NCBI GenBank assembly: GCA_021777765.1
Contig: JAJYDF010000019.1
Location: forward strand, 1-59,515
DNA length: 59,515 bases
Origin: Pseudomonadota bacterium
Lineage (GTDB): Bacteria > Pseudomonadota > Gammaproteobacteria > DASZBR01
Reading direction: 5' to 3'
The translations under genes were made by a program, and so were the position numbers. The notes beneath the pieces were generated by a model. It did no database searches. It was not told where the DNA came from and saw only the letters and a list, made by a program, of their open reading frames with translations. Each line of letters opens with the position of its first letter. Positions within the stretch are counted from its first letter, which is position 1. Below, one piece after another: positions 34,915 through 43,706 of this stretch.

Positions 34915-37886
34915 TTGGGCATCTTGATGATTAAATGTCTTTCGCTTCCTATGGCTGATTTATGCGTATTATGAGATTTTTGCGTTGGTGCTACAACACT
35001 GCCGCTCGCTAAAAATTTTGATATCGCTATTCGATTCATCGTTTCTTGATCAATTATTTGAGTAGATCCAAATAATACAAATGTATTGTTAAAATGACCG
35101 TTAGTGCCATTTCTTTTATGTAAAATGGGATCACACTCACCCGCATTATTATCACTAGCCGATTTTGATGATGAAGAAAATCCATCACGATTGGGTGGAG
35201 TACTAGAATCCGTTGCTACGATGGTTTTTTCAGAATAAGCTGGTGTATGAACTGATGTGGTAGCGGTAGTTTCATTATGCGTGACATCAGATGAATTATT
35301 GAGGGTAGGGGCGTCTTCTTCTGGTTCATTTGTTTGTTGAATTATCAATAGATTATATTCTTGTATGTATTTTAATAATTCTTTAAATATCTTTTTTTTA
35401 TCGAATTCAGGTATCTTATTATAAACACTGATTTTACCTTTAAGTTGTCGTAGAAAATTTTGATATTCCTGTATCGATTTATTCTCTGAATTATTAAATA
35501 GCAATTGAGAAGTTTTAGTAAGCTCAACCCATTTTGGTAATGATATGGCGTTTGTGGCTAAATTAATAAAGTTTTTAATGGTATTATAAATAGCATTTAA
35601 CTGTTTAATGGTTTTTTGTAATTCAGGGCTGGTGCCATTATAAGTCATAATAGATTCTATGGTTTGTTGTTGCTTTTTGAGCTGTGAGGTCGTGTCAGCT
35701 AAAACCGTTGTGATTTTTGATTCAAATTGTTTTATCTGTTGTAAATGGTTTGCGCAGGTCTCTTTTATATCAGAAATCTCTAATTGCTGTTGATATTCAG
35801 GTAACGATTTTTCAATGGTGTCCGACAGGAATTTTAAATTATTGTCATTGTTATCTTTCGATGGTTTATGTAATTTCTCAGTTACATTTATCTCAATATA
35901 ATCATTTGTTAAGTCAACCGTTTTATATTCTTTCCGTAAAATGCTGATAGTTGTTTCTACCACAATTTTTATAATATCGACAGGATTATTAAGAGTTAAG
36001 TGGGTTAAATTAAATGTTAGTTTTATACGTTTAGTTAATAATTTAATGATATAATTAATCGGTTTTAAACGTAAAATAATAATGTCTTTGTTCTTGGTAT
36101 TAGAATCTATGATATAGAAATCTTTTAAAATCATGCCAAATTTGTCAATAAATGATTCTGTAGTTTTAACCTCTGCTGTGGAGTTGAGCGTTAGTAATGC
36201 TATTTGATTTTTTGATAGCCGGGCTGCTTCTCCATTTAATAAACATTGTTGACTTTTTCTATCGGCAGCTGCAAGTTTGCGAAATCCTCTTCTTTCAAAA
36301 ACATATGCTCTATCTCTAAAGACATCGGGATTAGTGTCATCATTATTAATATACGCATTATAATATTTAATGGACGATTTTAAATCATCCAGCGCAACGT
36401 AGGCATTAGCACAAAAATGGTTATATTTGTTATATTTTATCTCATTGATTTCGAGTAATTTCATACAATATTTGATAACTTGATGATGTTTATTGATTTC
36501 GTCATTGATGCTGATTAATTCTTTCAGTGCGGCTGGCGAATGAGGTACCATAGTGATTGTTTTTTCTAAATCTTCAATCGCTAGATTATTTTTACCTTGG
36601 TTGCGATATATTTTTGCTCTTTGTAAATAAGCTTCGCTATGGGTGGGATATTGCTCAATTAATTTATCTAATATTTCTATAGCATCACATGGATAATCAG
36701 CTTCGGTTAACCATTGCGCTAGTTTGATTTTGCAATTTATTTCTTCTGGAATAGCATTCGTATTTTGCGTAGCCGCTAATAATTGCGTAATTTCATCTCT
36801 GATATTTTGATCGGCTTGAAAATTTGGATTGATTAATAATAAACCGAGTGCGCCTTTTACAATATTTTTGAAATCATTTTGTTTCGCGGCAATTAAATAA
36901 TATTTAGCGGCAAGTAATAAATTCTCCGATGTCCCTTTTGCTGTTTGATAACACCAACCTTTATGAAATAAAGCATCTGAATAATTTTGCTTAATAGCCT
37001 GATCGAGCCAAAAATGCATTTGTTGCATATCTTTTTCAGCAAAACCGTAGCCAGCGCCATAGCGTTGTGCTAAATGATATTGCGCTTCTGGACATCCCAA
37101 ATAAGCACTATCGCGATAACATTCAATCACTTTATTTTTTTCTTTTTTAACACTTTTACTCGTCTCTAATAACCATCCGAGGTTAAAACTGCCATAGGCG
37201 ATATGATGCATATGCGTATATTCATAATGATGAATAGCTTCTGTTAAATCTTGTTCTAATCCTTCTTCATCATCATTGATTTCGTTAATGGCACCGCAAT
37301 CCAGATGGGCTATTGCTAGTCCCAATTCAGCGGCTTCTGCAAATTCTTCTTTCGCAGCAACTTTATTTTTTTTAGCATCTATTTTTGATGAAAGAATTAA
37401 GCCAGTCACATAATGCAAGAATTTATTTTGCGTTGCTGTACCTGTATTTATTGTTTTGTTGATTTGTGACGTAATTAAATTAAATTCATTTTTTGCGTCT
37501 TTTTGTATAGTATCGAATGCTTTATTGTAATTATCTGCTTCTAATAATTGTAAAATGGCACCCATTGCGCCTAAATTAGTAGCTGAAGCACTTTTTAATA
37601 ACATAAAAAGATTATTGATATTGATGTTATTTACGCTGTCACTCAAAACAGTTTGCAATTGTGGCGTCACAATAAATAACCATGAATTATTGGCGGCGAT
37701 ATATCCCAATTCTAATAATGCTTCGGGATCACAATCATTTAACGAAGATTGCTGAGACATAAATTCAATAAACTGCTGAAAATTACAACCGCCTTTGAGT
37801 TCTATTTGTTTTTGCTTGAATCGTAAATAAGCGCCGGGCACATTTTTTAAAACTTCTTTTAAACTATTTTCTAATTCTGGATGCAT
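34911..37886 (-). CDS. Large Sel1/TPR repeat protein, effector or scaffold candidate
   Basis: 991 residues, no signal peptide. Residues about 150-330 contain Sel1-like repeats (CYRDSAYLGCPEAQYHLAQR, KQNYSDALFHKGWCYQTA), residues about 385-530 contain TPR units (SEAYLQRAKIYRNQGKNNLA). Residues about 560-860 are helical and unlike known domains. Residues about 870-991 are disordered, rich in Ser, Thr, Asn and Asp. Sel1/TPR proteins in Legionella-like bacteria often serve host interaction. The downstream kinase-like gene overlaps by four bases, so its product may phosphorylate or partner this protein (inference). AGGCA precedes ATG 37886. Confidence 0.72.
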   Translation of the reverse strand: MHPELENSLKEVLKNVPGAYLRFKQKQIELKGGCNFQQFIEFMSQQSSLNDCDPEALLELGYIAANNSWLFIVTPQLQTVLSDSVNNININNLFMLLKSASATNLGAMGAILQLLEADNYNKAFDTIQKDAKNEFNLITSQINKTINTGTATQNKFLHYVTGLILSSKIDAKKNKVAAKEEFAEAAELGLAIAHLDCGAINEINDDEEGLEQDLTEAIHHYEYTHMHHIAYGSFNLGWLLETSKSVKKEKNKVIECYRDSAYLGCPEAQYHLAQRYGAGYGFAEKDMQQMHFWLDQAIKQNYSDALFHKGWCYQTAKGTSENLLLAAKYYLIAAKQNDFKNIVKGALGLLLINPNFQADQNIRDEITQLLAATQNTNAIPEEINCKIKLAQWLTEADYPCDAIEILDKLIEQYPTHSEAYLQRAKIYRNQGKNNLAIEDLEKTITMVPHSPAALKELISINDEINKHHQVIKYCMKLLEINEIKYNKYNHFCANAYVALDDLKSSIKYYNAYINNDDTNPDVFRDRAYVFERRGFRKLAAADRKSQQCLLNGEAARLSKNQIALLTLNSTAEVKTTESFIDKFGMILKDFYIIDSNTKNKDIIILRLKPINYIIKLLTKRIKLTFNLTHLTLNNPVDIIKIVVETTISILRKEYKTVDLTNDYIEINVTEKLHKPSKDNNDNNLKFLSDTIEKSLPEYQQQLEISDIKETCANHLQQIKQFESKITTVLADTTSQLKKQQQTIESIMTYNGTSPELQKTIKQLNAIYNTIKNFINLATNAISLPKWVELTKTSQLLFNNSENKSIQEYQNFLRQLKGKISVYNKIPEFDKKKIFKELLKYIQEYNLLIIQQTNEPEEDAPTLNNSSDVTHNETTATTSVHTPAYSEKTIVATDSSTPPNRDGFSSSSKSASDNNAGECDPILHKRNGTNGHFNNTFVLFGSTQIIDQETMNRIAISKFLASGSVVAPTQKSHNTHKSAIGSERHLIIKMPK

Positions 37887-37908
37887 AGAATTTGCCTGTT
37901 GTTAATAA

Positions 37909-38319
37909 TTAGTTATACAAAATTCGTGGCCATTGATCATAATTCGCATCAGGTGATTCGGGCGATAAGGTCACAATATAAACACGATACTCTTGGCCAT
38001 CACTGGCAAGTAGTCCTTGAATCCAATAACCAGGGATTATATCAAACCAGCGCGGAAAACCTTTTTGATCTTTTTCCAAGAATTTTCGAATAGGCAATTT
38101 AACTGGTTTGGGCGCATATTCATCCCAGCGACCGCGCCGAACTGCTTCAAGATTAGCAGTGCTTCCTAGCGGAAAATGGCATATTTCGCCATCACGTCGC
38201 CCCCATTTAATGAGTTTAATTCTATCAAAAGATGCTTTAACAGGCAGCATTGCTGTTGGGTTGGCGAAGTAAACCTTTATTGACTGGCCTTGATAATCGT
38301 AGAGTACACCGTCACACAT
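37909..38319 (-). CDS. Hypothetical protein with MC N terminus, possibly SRAP-like
   Basis: 136 residues starting MCDGVLYDYQGQSIKVYF. Cysteine at position 2 directly after Met is the hallmark of SRAP/HMCES proteins, in which Cys2 crosslinks to abasic DNA. There are further partial similarities (TANLEAVRRGRW where SRAP has an Asn-Ala-Arg-x-Glu block, then PRWFDIIPGYWIQG). It is shorter than full SRAP proteins (about 200) and lacks a clear HxEK-type His, so the assignment is weak. AAAGG precedes ATG 38319. Lies 22 bp before the Sel1/TPR gene, likely heading that transcript. Confidence 0.4.
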   Translation of the reverse strand: MCDGVLYDYQGQSIKVYFANPTAMLPVKASFDRIKLIKWGRRDGEICHFPLGSTANLEAVRRGRWDEYAPKPVKLPIRKFLEKDQKGFPRWFDIIPGYWIQGLLASDGQEYRVYIVTLSPESPDANYDQWPRILYN

Positions 38320-38508
38320 GGCTGTTGACCTTTCTGTTGGTTATCAGCATCCGTGCGAATTTGAATTGGTGGGTGATAGCTTAGGGAACTTTGTGGGAAC
38401 TTTCAATAGTCTGTTGTACGTATTCGCCGATTTATAAGGTTCAGAATTTATACCATTCAAGATAGAAAATGGTATTGAAGTAGGTATGAACTATTTATAC
38501 AGCTATGC

Positions 38509-38526
38509 TATACTACCATTATGGTA
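38509..38526 (+). promoter_or_regulatory. vapBC -10-like element and palindromic operator
   Basis: A 13-bp perfect palindrome TACCATTATGGTA (38514-38526) directly follows and touches the -10-like TATACT (38509-38514), 20 bp before the antitoxin ATG. A second partial copy (TACCATTC...AATGGTA) spans 38450-38474. This is the expected position for autorepression by the antitoxin's DNA-binding domain. Confidence 0.65.
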
Positions 38527-38545
38527 TGACTAAGAGGTACTGCAA

Positions 38546-38785
38546 ATGAGTATTATTAAAAAGACGATATCTATTGACGAAGACTTGTTGGAGCAGAGTA
38601 AAGCATTCTCTAAAAATTTTAGTGCCATTGTCAATGAGGCATTACAACTCTATTTGGCTCAGCGACGTATAAAAAAAGCAATGAAAAGTTTTGGTCAATG
38701 GGAAAAGCGTTCAGAAGATAGTGTTGATATCGTTAACCAAATGAGAGAAGAAGGAACTCGAAATTATGCAAAGCGTTCTCATTGA
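38546..38785 (+). CDS. vapB: VapB-type antitoxin
   Basis: 79 residues. N terminus KKTISIDEDLLEQSKAF followed by SAIVNEALQLYLAQRR gives a ribbon-helix-helix DNA-binding pattern (CcdA/CopG-like). The C-terminal tail is charged and would wrap the toxin. AGAGG before ATG 38546. It overlaps the toxin gene by 20 bp (38766-38785). With palindromic operator upstream, a standard autoregulated type II module. Confidence 0.8.
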   Translation: MSIIKKTISIDEDLLEQSKAFSKNFSAIVNEALQLYLAQRRIKKAMKSFGQWEKRSEDSVDIVNQMREEGTRNYAKRSH

Positions 38786-39143
38786 TACTGATATAGCCAT
38801 TGATTTTTTACGGGGTGTTAATGAGACTAAAGACTTGTTATTTAATTTATGGCAACAAGGAATGGCTTATATCAGTATTTTAACGATTTATGAATTGTAT
38901 GCTGGAATGAAAATAAAAGAACAAAATGCGACTGATGCATTTATAGATGCCTGCAATGTTGAACCGTTAAATTCAGTTATTTGTAAGAAAGCGGGTGATT
39001 TATATCGCCATTATCGAGAGCAAGGAATCACATTAACCACAGTTGATTGTCTTATTTTTGCTACAGCAAAACTAAAAAAACATAAAATTGCGACACGAAA
39101 TATTAAACATTATCCTGACAAACAAATTCTTTATAATCTGTAA
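38766..39143 (+). CDS. vapC: VapC-type PIN-domain ribonuclease toxin
   Basis: 125 residues. PIN-domain acidic residues: Asp7 (LIDTDI), Glu43 (TIYELYAG) and Asp94 (TVDCLIFATA), which bind Mg2+ for RNA cleavage. VapC enzymes typically cut tRNA or rRNA. Full length, frame intact, so the module looks functional. Translationally coupled to the antitoxin by a 20-bp overlap. The 271 bp after it include a short orphan coding-like fragment (about 39280-39397) that I cannot identify. Confidence 0.9.
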   Translation: MQSVLIDTDIAIDFLRGVNETKDLLFNLWQQGMAYISILTIYELYAGMKIKEQNATDAFIDACNVEPLNSVICKKAGDLYRHYREQGITLTTVDCLIFATAKLKKHKIATRNIKHYPDKQILYNL

Positions 39144-39414
39144 AATAGAAATTGTATTTTCGGATGACATATTAGTTTTCAGAAAAATTCTGCAACAAAT
39201 TGCCATACGCAGCCCATGTTGGAACTTACTCTTATTATTTGGATTATGTATTTGCGGTATGACCAACCATTAATATCATAAGTAGATAAGCAAGGCGTAA
39301 CTGTTCATCTTAAAGATATTACGGAAAAACAGAGGAACAGTGGTGAAGGCGCAAAACTTAAAACAGAAATTGAATCTAATTCTAAATTTACTAGATAATG
39401 CCTGGCCCCTCTTT

Positions 39415-39657
39415 TTATTTCTTATTGATCTGAGCATGTGGAGATAATTCGACATTATTTATCGCCATCCCTGCAACAACACCAATTAATGCTGCATCTT
39501 GTGCTGAAAAACCGGATAATAATTCAAGGTCAAACACAATTTCGCTGGCTTTTTTAACGAAATAACTTTGCGTTAAAATGTTTTTAATGACTACTAACTC
39601 TTTGCCAAGCTGTGCGTGAATTTTGTAGCAGATATCACCATTGAAAAATTTTGTCAT
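39415..39657 (-). CDS. Small hypothetical protein
   Basis: 80 residues, MTKFFNGDICYKIHAQLGKE..., with a C-terminal stretch AALIGVVAGMAINNVELS. No domain recognised, no membrane helix of convincing length. AAGGCC lies 11 bases before ATG 39657. Codon use looks coding. Alone between VapBC and the response regulator. Confidence 0.5.
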   Translation of the reverse strand: MTKFFNGDICYKIHAQLGKELVVIKNILTQSYFVKKASEIVFDLELLSGFSAQDAALIGVVAGMAINNVELSPHAQINKK

Positions 39658-39976
39658 GTTATCTGGCCTTGCCTATTTAATGTAATTATTTTTGTAAAAA
39701 AACACATGATTTTGGTTATTTCCAGCCAAATTACAAATAACAGTTAAACTGAATTAATAAATGGAAAATTTTTTCTCAAAAGACAAGTGAAAATAATGTA
39801 ACATTGTCGATTGAGATTGAATTTCCATTTGAAAATAAGTAGTATTTATTTAATCTTATTCGAGTTAATGGCACTGAATAGAGATACAAAATTATTGGGC
39901 ATAACAGGTGTTGATATAAATTTTATTTTTTCGAATGACGTAACAAAAATCAGAAAATATTCTACTCATAATAAAT
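39658..39976 (+). other. 319-bp gap, nothing recognised
   Basis: AT-rich, stops in all frames. No repeat family member, no tRNA and no clear promoter; part of it is presumably the upstream region of the small gene at 39415-39657. Confidence 0.5.
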
Positions 39977-40357
39977 TTAATTATTGATTAATTTTTTAAT
40001 GGCAGAGACTAAGCCATGAATATCAATCGGTTTTGAAAGGAAATCATTTGCGCCGGCATCTAAACATTCTTGTTTAATGAGATCACCATGGGCAGTAATC
40101 ACAATGATAGGCAGTTTTTTGCCATGCAATTTTTCCCGCATCATACGGCACACATCCAAGCCACTGATATCAGGTAAACCAATATCTAATAAAATAACAT
40201 CATAACCATTTTGAAATAAATCGAGTGCTTGTTGGCCATTTTGAGCAATGCCAATATGGTCATAACCATGTTCATTTAAAAGAAGCGTGGTTACCTTAAT
40301 ATTTATAAGATTATCGTCCACAAGCAAAATATGTGGTTTGTTGCCATGAGAATCCAT
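39977..40357 (-). CDS. Single-domain response regulator (CheY-like receiver)
   Basis: 126 residues, only a receiver domain. Acidic pocket Asp14-Asp15 (LLVDDN), phospho-acceptor Asp58 (VILLDIGLP), Thr88 (IVITAHG) and Lys109 (FLSKPID). No output domain; such proteins act by protein contact or in phosphorelays. No histidine kinase gene is in the window, so it is an orphan. A LuxR-type HTH protein lies 134 bp upstream on the same strand and could be a partner (inference). Confidence 0.92.
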   Translation of the reverse strand: MDSHGNKPHILLVDDNLINIKVTTLLLNEHGYDHIGIAQNGQQALDLFQNGYDVILLDIGLPDISGLDVCRMMREKLHGKKLPIIVITAHGDLIKQECLDAGANDFLSKPIDIHGLVSAIKKLINN

Positions 40358-40491
40358 AGATTTTTATCCTAATTAATTAATTTTACGCGATTAATAAAGT
40401 GATAGGTTAATAGGGTACCATCAACCCGACATTTTATCTGATTGCTTGAAAAAAACACTCCCCAAAAATAAGGATATGTGAGAGAATGTAT

Positions 40492-40833
40492 CTAACATTT
40501 ATTTTTTACGTAACCATACCGTATACCTTGATAAACCGCATGCGCTATAGAGGTGCATCCTAACTTGCGTTTTATCTCTTTACGATGGGTTTCTACGGTT
40601 GTTTTACTGATGTTGAGTAATTTGGCGCTTTCAATAGAAGTGTAGCCTTGTGCAGCGAGAAATAAGCAGCGCGATTCCATCATTGACAGCTTCTTATCTA
40701 TTAGTAAGCGGCAATTTACGAATACATTAGAGAGTAAATTTTTCATTCGTTTTAGGTGTTCTGCAGAAGCTGAAGAATTACCTAATTGAATTAGCATTAC
40801 TTTGGCTAAGCTCGCGAATAATATGTCAGACAT
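40492..40833 (-). CDS. LuxR/GerE-type HTH transcription regulator, short
   Basis: 113 residues. The C-terminal part is a GerE helix-turn-helix: LSMMESRCLFLAAQGYTSIE, SAKLLNISKTTVETHRKEIK, RKLGCTSIAHAVYQGIRYG. N-terminal 45 residues are helical and have no known sensory domain. It would need a partner or multimerisation for signal input; the neighbouring receiver protein is a candidate. Divergent from the S24-like repressor gene with 114-149 bp between. Confidence 0.85.
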   Translation of the reverse strand: MSDILFASLAKVMLIQLGNSSASAEHLKRMKNLLSNVFVNCRLLIDKKLSMMESRCLFLAAQGYTSIESAKLLNISKTTVETHRKEIKRKLGCTSIAHAVYQGIRYGYVKNKC

Positions 40834-40982
40834 AATGGACCTATTGTATTAAGAAGTAATAATAAATATATTAAAGTAATATAAAGCTAATTTTGCGTAA
40901 ATATATTACGGTAGAATAGCTTTATAAATCAGCAAATTGACAACATATGTGTAAGAAATATCTTACAAAGGACTTTTTTCAT

Positions 40983-41693
40983 ATGCTTATTAATGATGAT
41001 GTTACGCCAATTAAAAACGATTTAAGTAAGAAACGTGGCGAAAGATTGAAGCTGTTAAGAATAGAGCTATTGCGTTTATCGCGTAATGCTTTAGCCGATA
41101 TGTATGATATTCCTGCCGGCACCATTCAAAACTGGGAAGATGCACGACATGGTGGACTTACAGAGAAGGGAGCGCGCAGATTTATAGAAGTACTTAAATC
41201 GCAAGGAATCGAGTGTAAATTGGAGTGGTTGTTGTATGGCATAGGTTATCCGCCCGAACAATTATCTCATCAAAATTATAAATTAAGCTCAGCAAAACAT
41301 CTCGTCTCAAATCAAGAAAAAGAAATAGACAATATTGCCAAAGAATTAATGTTATTTTACGAACATAATGTCAATGCAGTTGATTTAATTGTTTCTGACG
41401 ATGCTATGTGGCCCCGATTTATGCAGGGTGATCATCTTGCTGGTAAAAGATATTTCAATGAAGACCTCAATAAATTAATCGGACAATCCTGTATTATTCA
41501 AACACAATCCGGCATTGTGACAGTAAGACAACTTTTAGCAGGAAATAAACCGGATCATTATGATTTGGTATCTATTAATAGAGAATCAAAAATTGATGAA
41601 CTTGATTTATTCGGTGTACGTATATTTAGCGCAGCACCGGTGTTGTGGATTAGACGAATAAACCCTTTAATAGAGATGCAGAAAATAATGTAA
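40983..41693 (+). CDS. S24-like (LexA/CI-type) repressor lacking the cleavage dyad
   Basis: 236 residues from ATG 40983, chosen for AAAGGA ten bases upstream; ATG 40947 lacks a site. Residues about 20-70 form an HTH of the phage-repressor type (LADMYDIPAGTIQNWEDARHGG). The C-terminal domain is S24-like: LIVSDDAMWPRFMQGDHLAG and QSGIVTVRQLLAG. In LexA and CI the first block is D-S-M-x-P and the second has a catalytic Lys; here Ser is Ala141 and Lys is not present. So self-cleavage is not expected, and induction must work another way. Targets unknown. Confidence 0.83.
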   Translation: MLINDDVTPIKNDLSKKRGERLKLLRIELLRLSRNALADMYDIPAGTIQNWEDARHGGLTEKGARRFIEVLKSQGIECKLEWLLYGIGYPPEQLSHQNYKLSSAKHLVSNQEKEIDNIAKELMLFYEHNVNAVDLIVSDDAMWPRFMQGDHLAGKRYFNEDLNKLIGQSCIIQTQSGIVTVRQLLAGNKPDHYDLVSINRESKIDELDLFGVRIFSAAPVLWIRRINPLIEMQKIM

Positions 41694-41703
41694 CAAATCA
41701 GCA

Positions 41704-41881
41704 ATGTCATTCCCGCACGGGAAAGTGTTGTAAAGAATATAAAACGTCCAAGTGGGAATCTAGATCAAAGTTATAATCGAAGTATTATTTAAGAAAATCA
41801 GTACAAGTTATTAATTCAGTAATAGATTCCCGCTAGATAATTCTGTATGTTTGCAGTTTTCTGTGCCAGCGGGAATGACAT
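41704..41881 (+). mobile_element. MITE-like element with 13-bp perfect terminal inverted repeats
   Basis: Ends ATGTCATTCCCGC (41704-41716) and GCGGGAATGACAT (41869-41881) are exact reverse complements. A second internal pair (GTGGGAATCTAGAT near 41750 and AATAGATTCCCGCT near 41820) is also inverted. 178 bp, no coding capacity. No clear target-site duplication seen. Sits 10 bp after the repressor gene. Confidence 0.75.
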
Positions 41882-41904
41882 GACCTGATGGTTTTTATCC
41901 ACTT

Positions 41905-41910
41905 TATAAT
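41905..41910 (+). promoter_or_regulatory. Candidate -10 element for a leaderless or near-leaderless transcript
   Basis: TATAAT ends 15 bp before the ATG at 41925, and no Shine-Dalgarno sequence lies between. A transcript beginning about seven bases after the -10 would have a leader of roughly eight nucleotides. The -35 region is weak. Confidence 0.4.
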
Positions 41911-41924
41911 TAATTATTCATTCA

Positions 41925-43223
41925 ATGCAAATACTCGTTCTCGGTGCAAATGGATTTATTGGATCGCAAATTGTGGCGACTTTGCGACAATCAGAACATC
42001 AAATTATTTGTGGTGTGCGAAAACAATCTGCTGATCAACAACAATTTCCAAACTGCGACATCATGATATGTGATTTTAATCAGGATATTACTGCAGATAT
42101 ATGGTTACCTCGATTAAAAAATATCGACGTAGTTATTAATTGCGTCGGAATTCTGCAACAAAAACGCGGCCAATCCATTAAAGCCATTCATGAATTAACA
42201 CCTATCGCATTATTTCAAGCCTGTCAGAGTGCCAATATACGTCGCGTAATTCATATATCTGCTTTAGGTGTTGATGCACAAACTAATTCACTTTATGCGC
42301 AAACGAAATTAGCAGCAGAACAGTATTTAATGTCAATGAATATTGATTGGGTCATCTTACGCCCCTCATTAATTTATGCTGAAGGATCCTATGGCGGCAC
42401 ATCATTAATGCGCGCAATGGCTGCATTACCTTGGATTATTCCTGTGGTGGGTGACGGCCAACAATTTTTTCAACCAGTCTATGTTCAAGATCTAGCAGAA
42501 ATTGTTAAGCGATTAGTTGAGAAATCAGAAACAATTAAAAAAAGTGTGGATGTAGTTAGCGCTGAACGTGTGAGTTATTTGACCGTTTTGCAACAATATC
42601 GGCACTGGTTAAATTTTGGCAAAGCGAAAATAATTCATTTTCCATTAGCATTAATCAAATATATCGTAAAAGTTACCAATGTTTTGGGAATTGTTTCATT
42701 AAATGCCACTGCATTGACGATGCTTTTGCATGGAAATACCACTTCACCAGAAAAATATCAGGAATTAGTCAATACCACTGGATTTACACCACGATTATTT
42801 TCCGAAATGCTATTTGCAAAACCAAGTCATGTGCAAGATCGATGGCATGCGCGATTATTTTTTCTCAAACCATTATTACGTTTGAGTTTATCCCTATTAT
42901 GGTTAGGTTCAGGCATTATTGCTTTAATTCCGCCATTATCACCGCAGTTAGAGATGCTTGAAAAGGTGGGAAAATCGCATAGTGTTGCGCTTTTTTTATT
43001 AGTGAGTACCTGTTTGTTGGATATCGTATTAGGATTAGCAATGTTAATGAATTGGAAAATTCGACAGGTCAGTTTAATCCAATTTATGGTCATTTTAATT
43101 TATAGCATAATTAGTACGGGATATTTCCCCCATTTATGGCTGCAACCTTTTGCACCATTGTTAAAAAATATTCCCATTTTAATTGCAACATTAATAATGA
43201 TTGCCATCGCTGAGGATCGTTAA
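41925..43223 (+). CDS. Fusion of NAD(P)-binding SDR/NmrA-type domain and DoxX-like membrane domain
   Basis: 432 residues. N-terminal Rossmann domain: glycine-rich ILVLGANGFIGSQIV at 3-17, RRVIHISALGVDAQ near 110, then YAQTKLAAEQYL with the SDR Tyr-X3-Lys catalytic pair, and RPSLIYAEGSYGG. Residues about 300-432 form four membrane helices (LSLSLLWLGSGIIALI, LLDIVLGLAMLMNW) of the DoxX/DUF4149 type. The fusion suggests a membrane-linked reductase acting with quinones or lipids; not established. The next gene starts at the base after the stop, so they form an operon. Confidence 0.85.
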   Translation: MQILVLGANGFIGSQIVATLRQSEHQIICGVRKQSADQQQFPNCDIMICDFNQDITADIWLPRLKNIDVVINCVGILQQKRGQSIKAIHELTPIALFQACQSANIRRVIHISALGVDAQTNSLYAQTKLAAEQYLMSMNIDWVILRPSLIYAEGSYGGTSLMRAMAALPWIIPVVGDGQQFFQPVYVQDLAEIVKRLVEKSETIKKSVDVVSAERVSYLTVLQQYRHWLNFGKAKIIHFPLALIKYIVKVTNVLGIVSLNATALTMLLHGNTTSPEKYQELVNTTGFTPRLFSEMLFAKPSHVQDRWHARLFFLKPLLRLSLSLLWLGSGIIALIPPLSPQLEMLEKVGKSHSVALFLLVSTCLLDIVLGLAMLMNWKIRQVSLIQFMVILIYSIISTGYFPHLWLQPFAPLLKNIPILIATLIMIAIAEDR

Positions 43224-43688
43224 ATGTTATATGCGTGGTTGAAATTAATTCATATTATTAGCGCAACACTATTATTTGGCACTGGTTTAGGCAGTGCATT
43301 TTATTTATATTGTGCTGATCGCAGCAAAAATATTCATGCGATTGCATTCGCAGCGCGTAAAGTAGTGCTTGCGGATTTTATATTTACTACCCCTGCTGTA
43401 ATTATTCAGCCGTTGACTGGTTTTATGATGGCAGCGCAAGTGCATTATGTTTTGACGTCACAATGGATAATGGTTTCATTATTGTTATATGTACTGACAG
43501 GTTTGTGCTGGTTACCTGTTGTGTGGCTACAAATACGCATTCGTGATATTGCTGAATCAGCGTTATTAACACAGAGTGTATTACCACATTTATATTATCG
43601 CTATATCCGCTTTTGGTTTTGGTTAGGATGGCCAGCGTTTATTTCGGTATTAATTATTTTTTATTTAATGGTATTTAAACCTATTTAA
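43224..43688 (+). CDS. DUF2269 family membrane protein
   Basis: 154 residues with four membrane helices. Family features: KLIHIISATLLFGTGLGSAF with a conserved His near the N terminus, and KVVLADFIFTTPAVIIQPLTG. Start ATG lies directly behind the stop of the SDR-DoxX gene. DUF2269 genes often accompany such fusions, so the two products may work together. Function unknown. Confidence 0.88.
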   Translation: MLYAWLKLIHIISATLLFGTGLGSAFYLYCADRSKNIHAIAFAARKVVLADFIFTTPAVIIQPLTGFMMAAQVHYVLTSQWIMVSLLLYVLTGLCWLPVVWLQIRIRDIAESALLTQSVLPHLYYRYIRFWFWLGWPAFISVLIIFYLMVFKPI

Positions 43689-43706
43689 ATATTCTAGGAG
43701 TAATCG

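Noticed and set aside
39280..39397. Short coding-like fragment after VapC (HLKDITEKQRNSGEG...)
   Set aside because: About 32 codons with no start, no ribosome binding site and no recognisable family; too little for a call.
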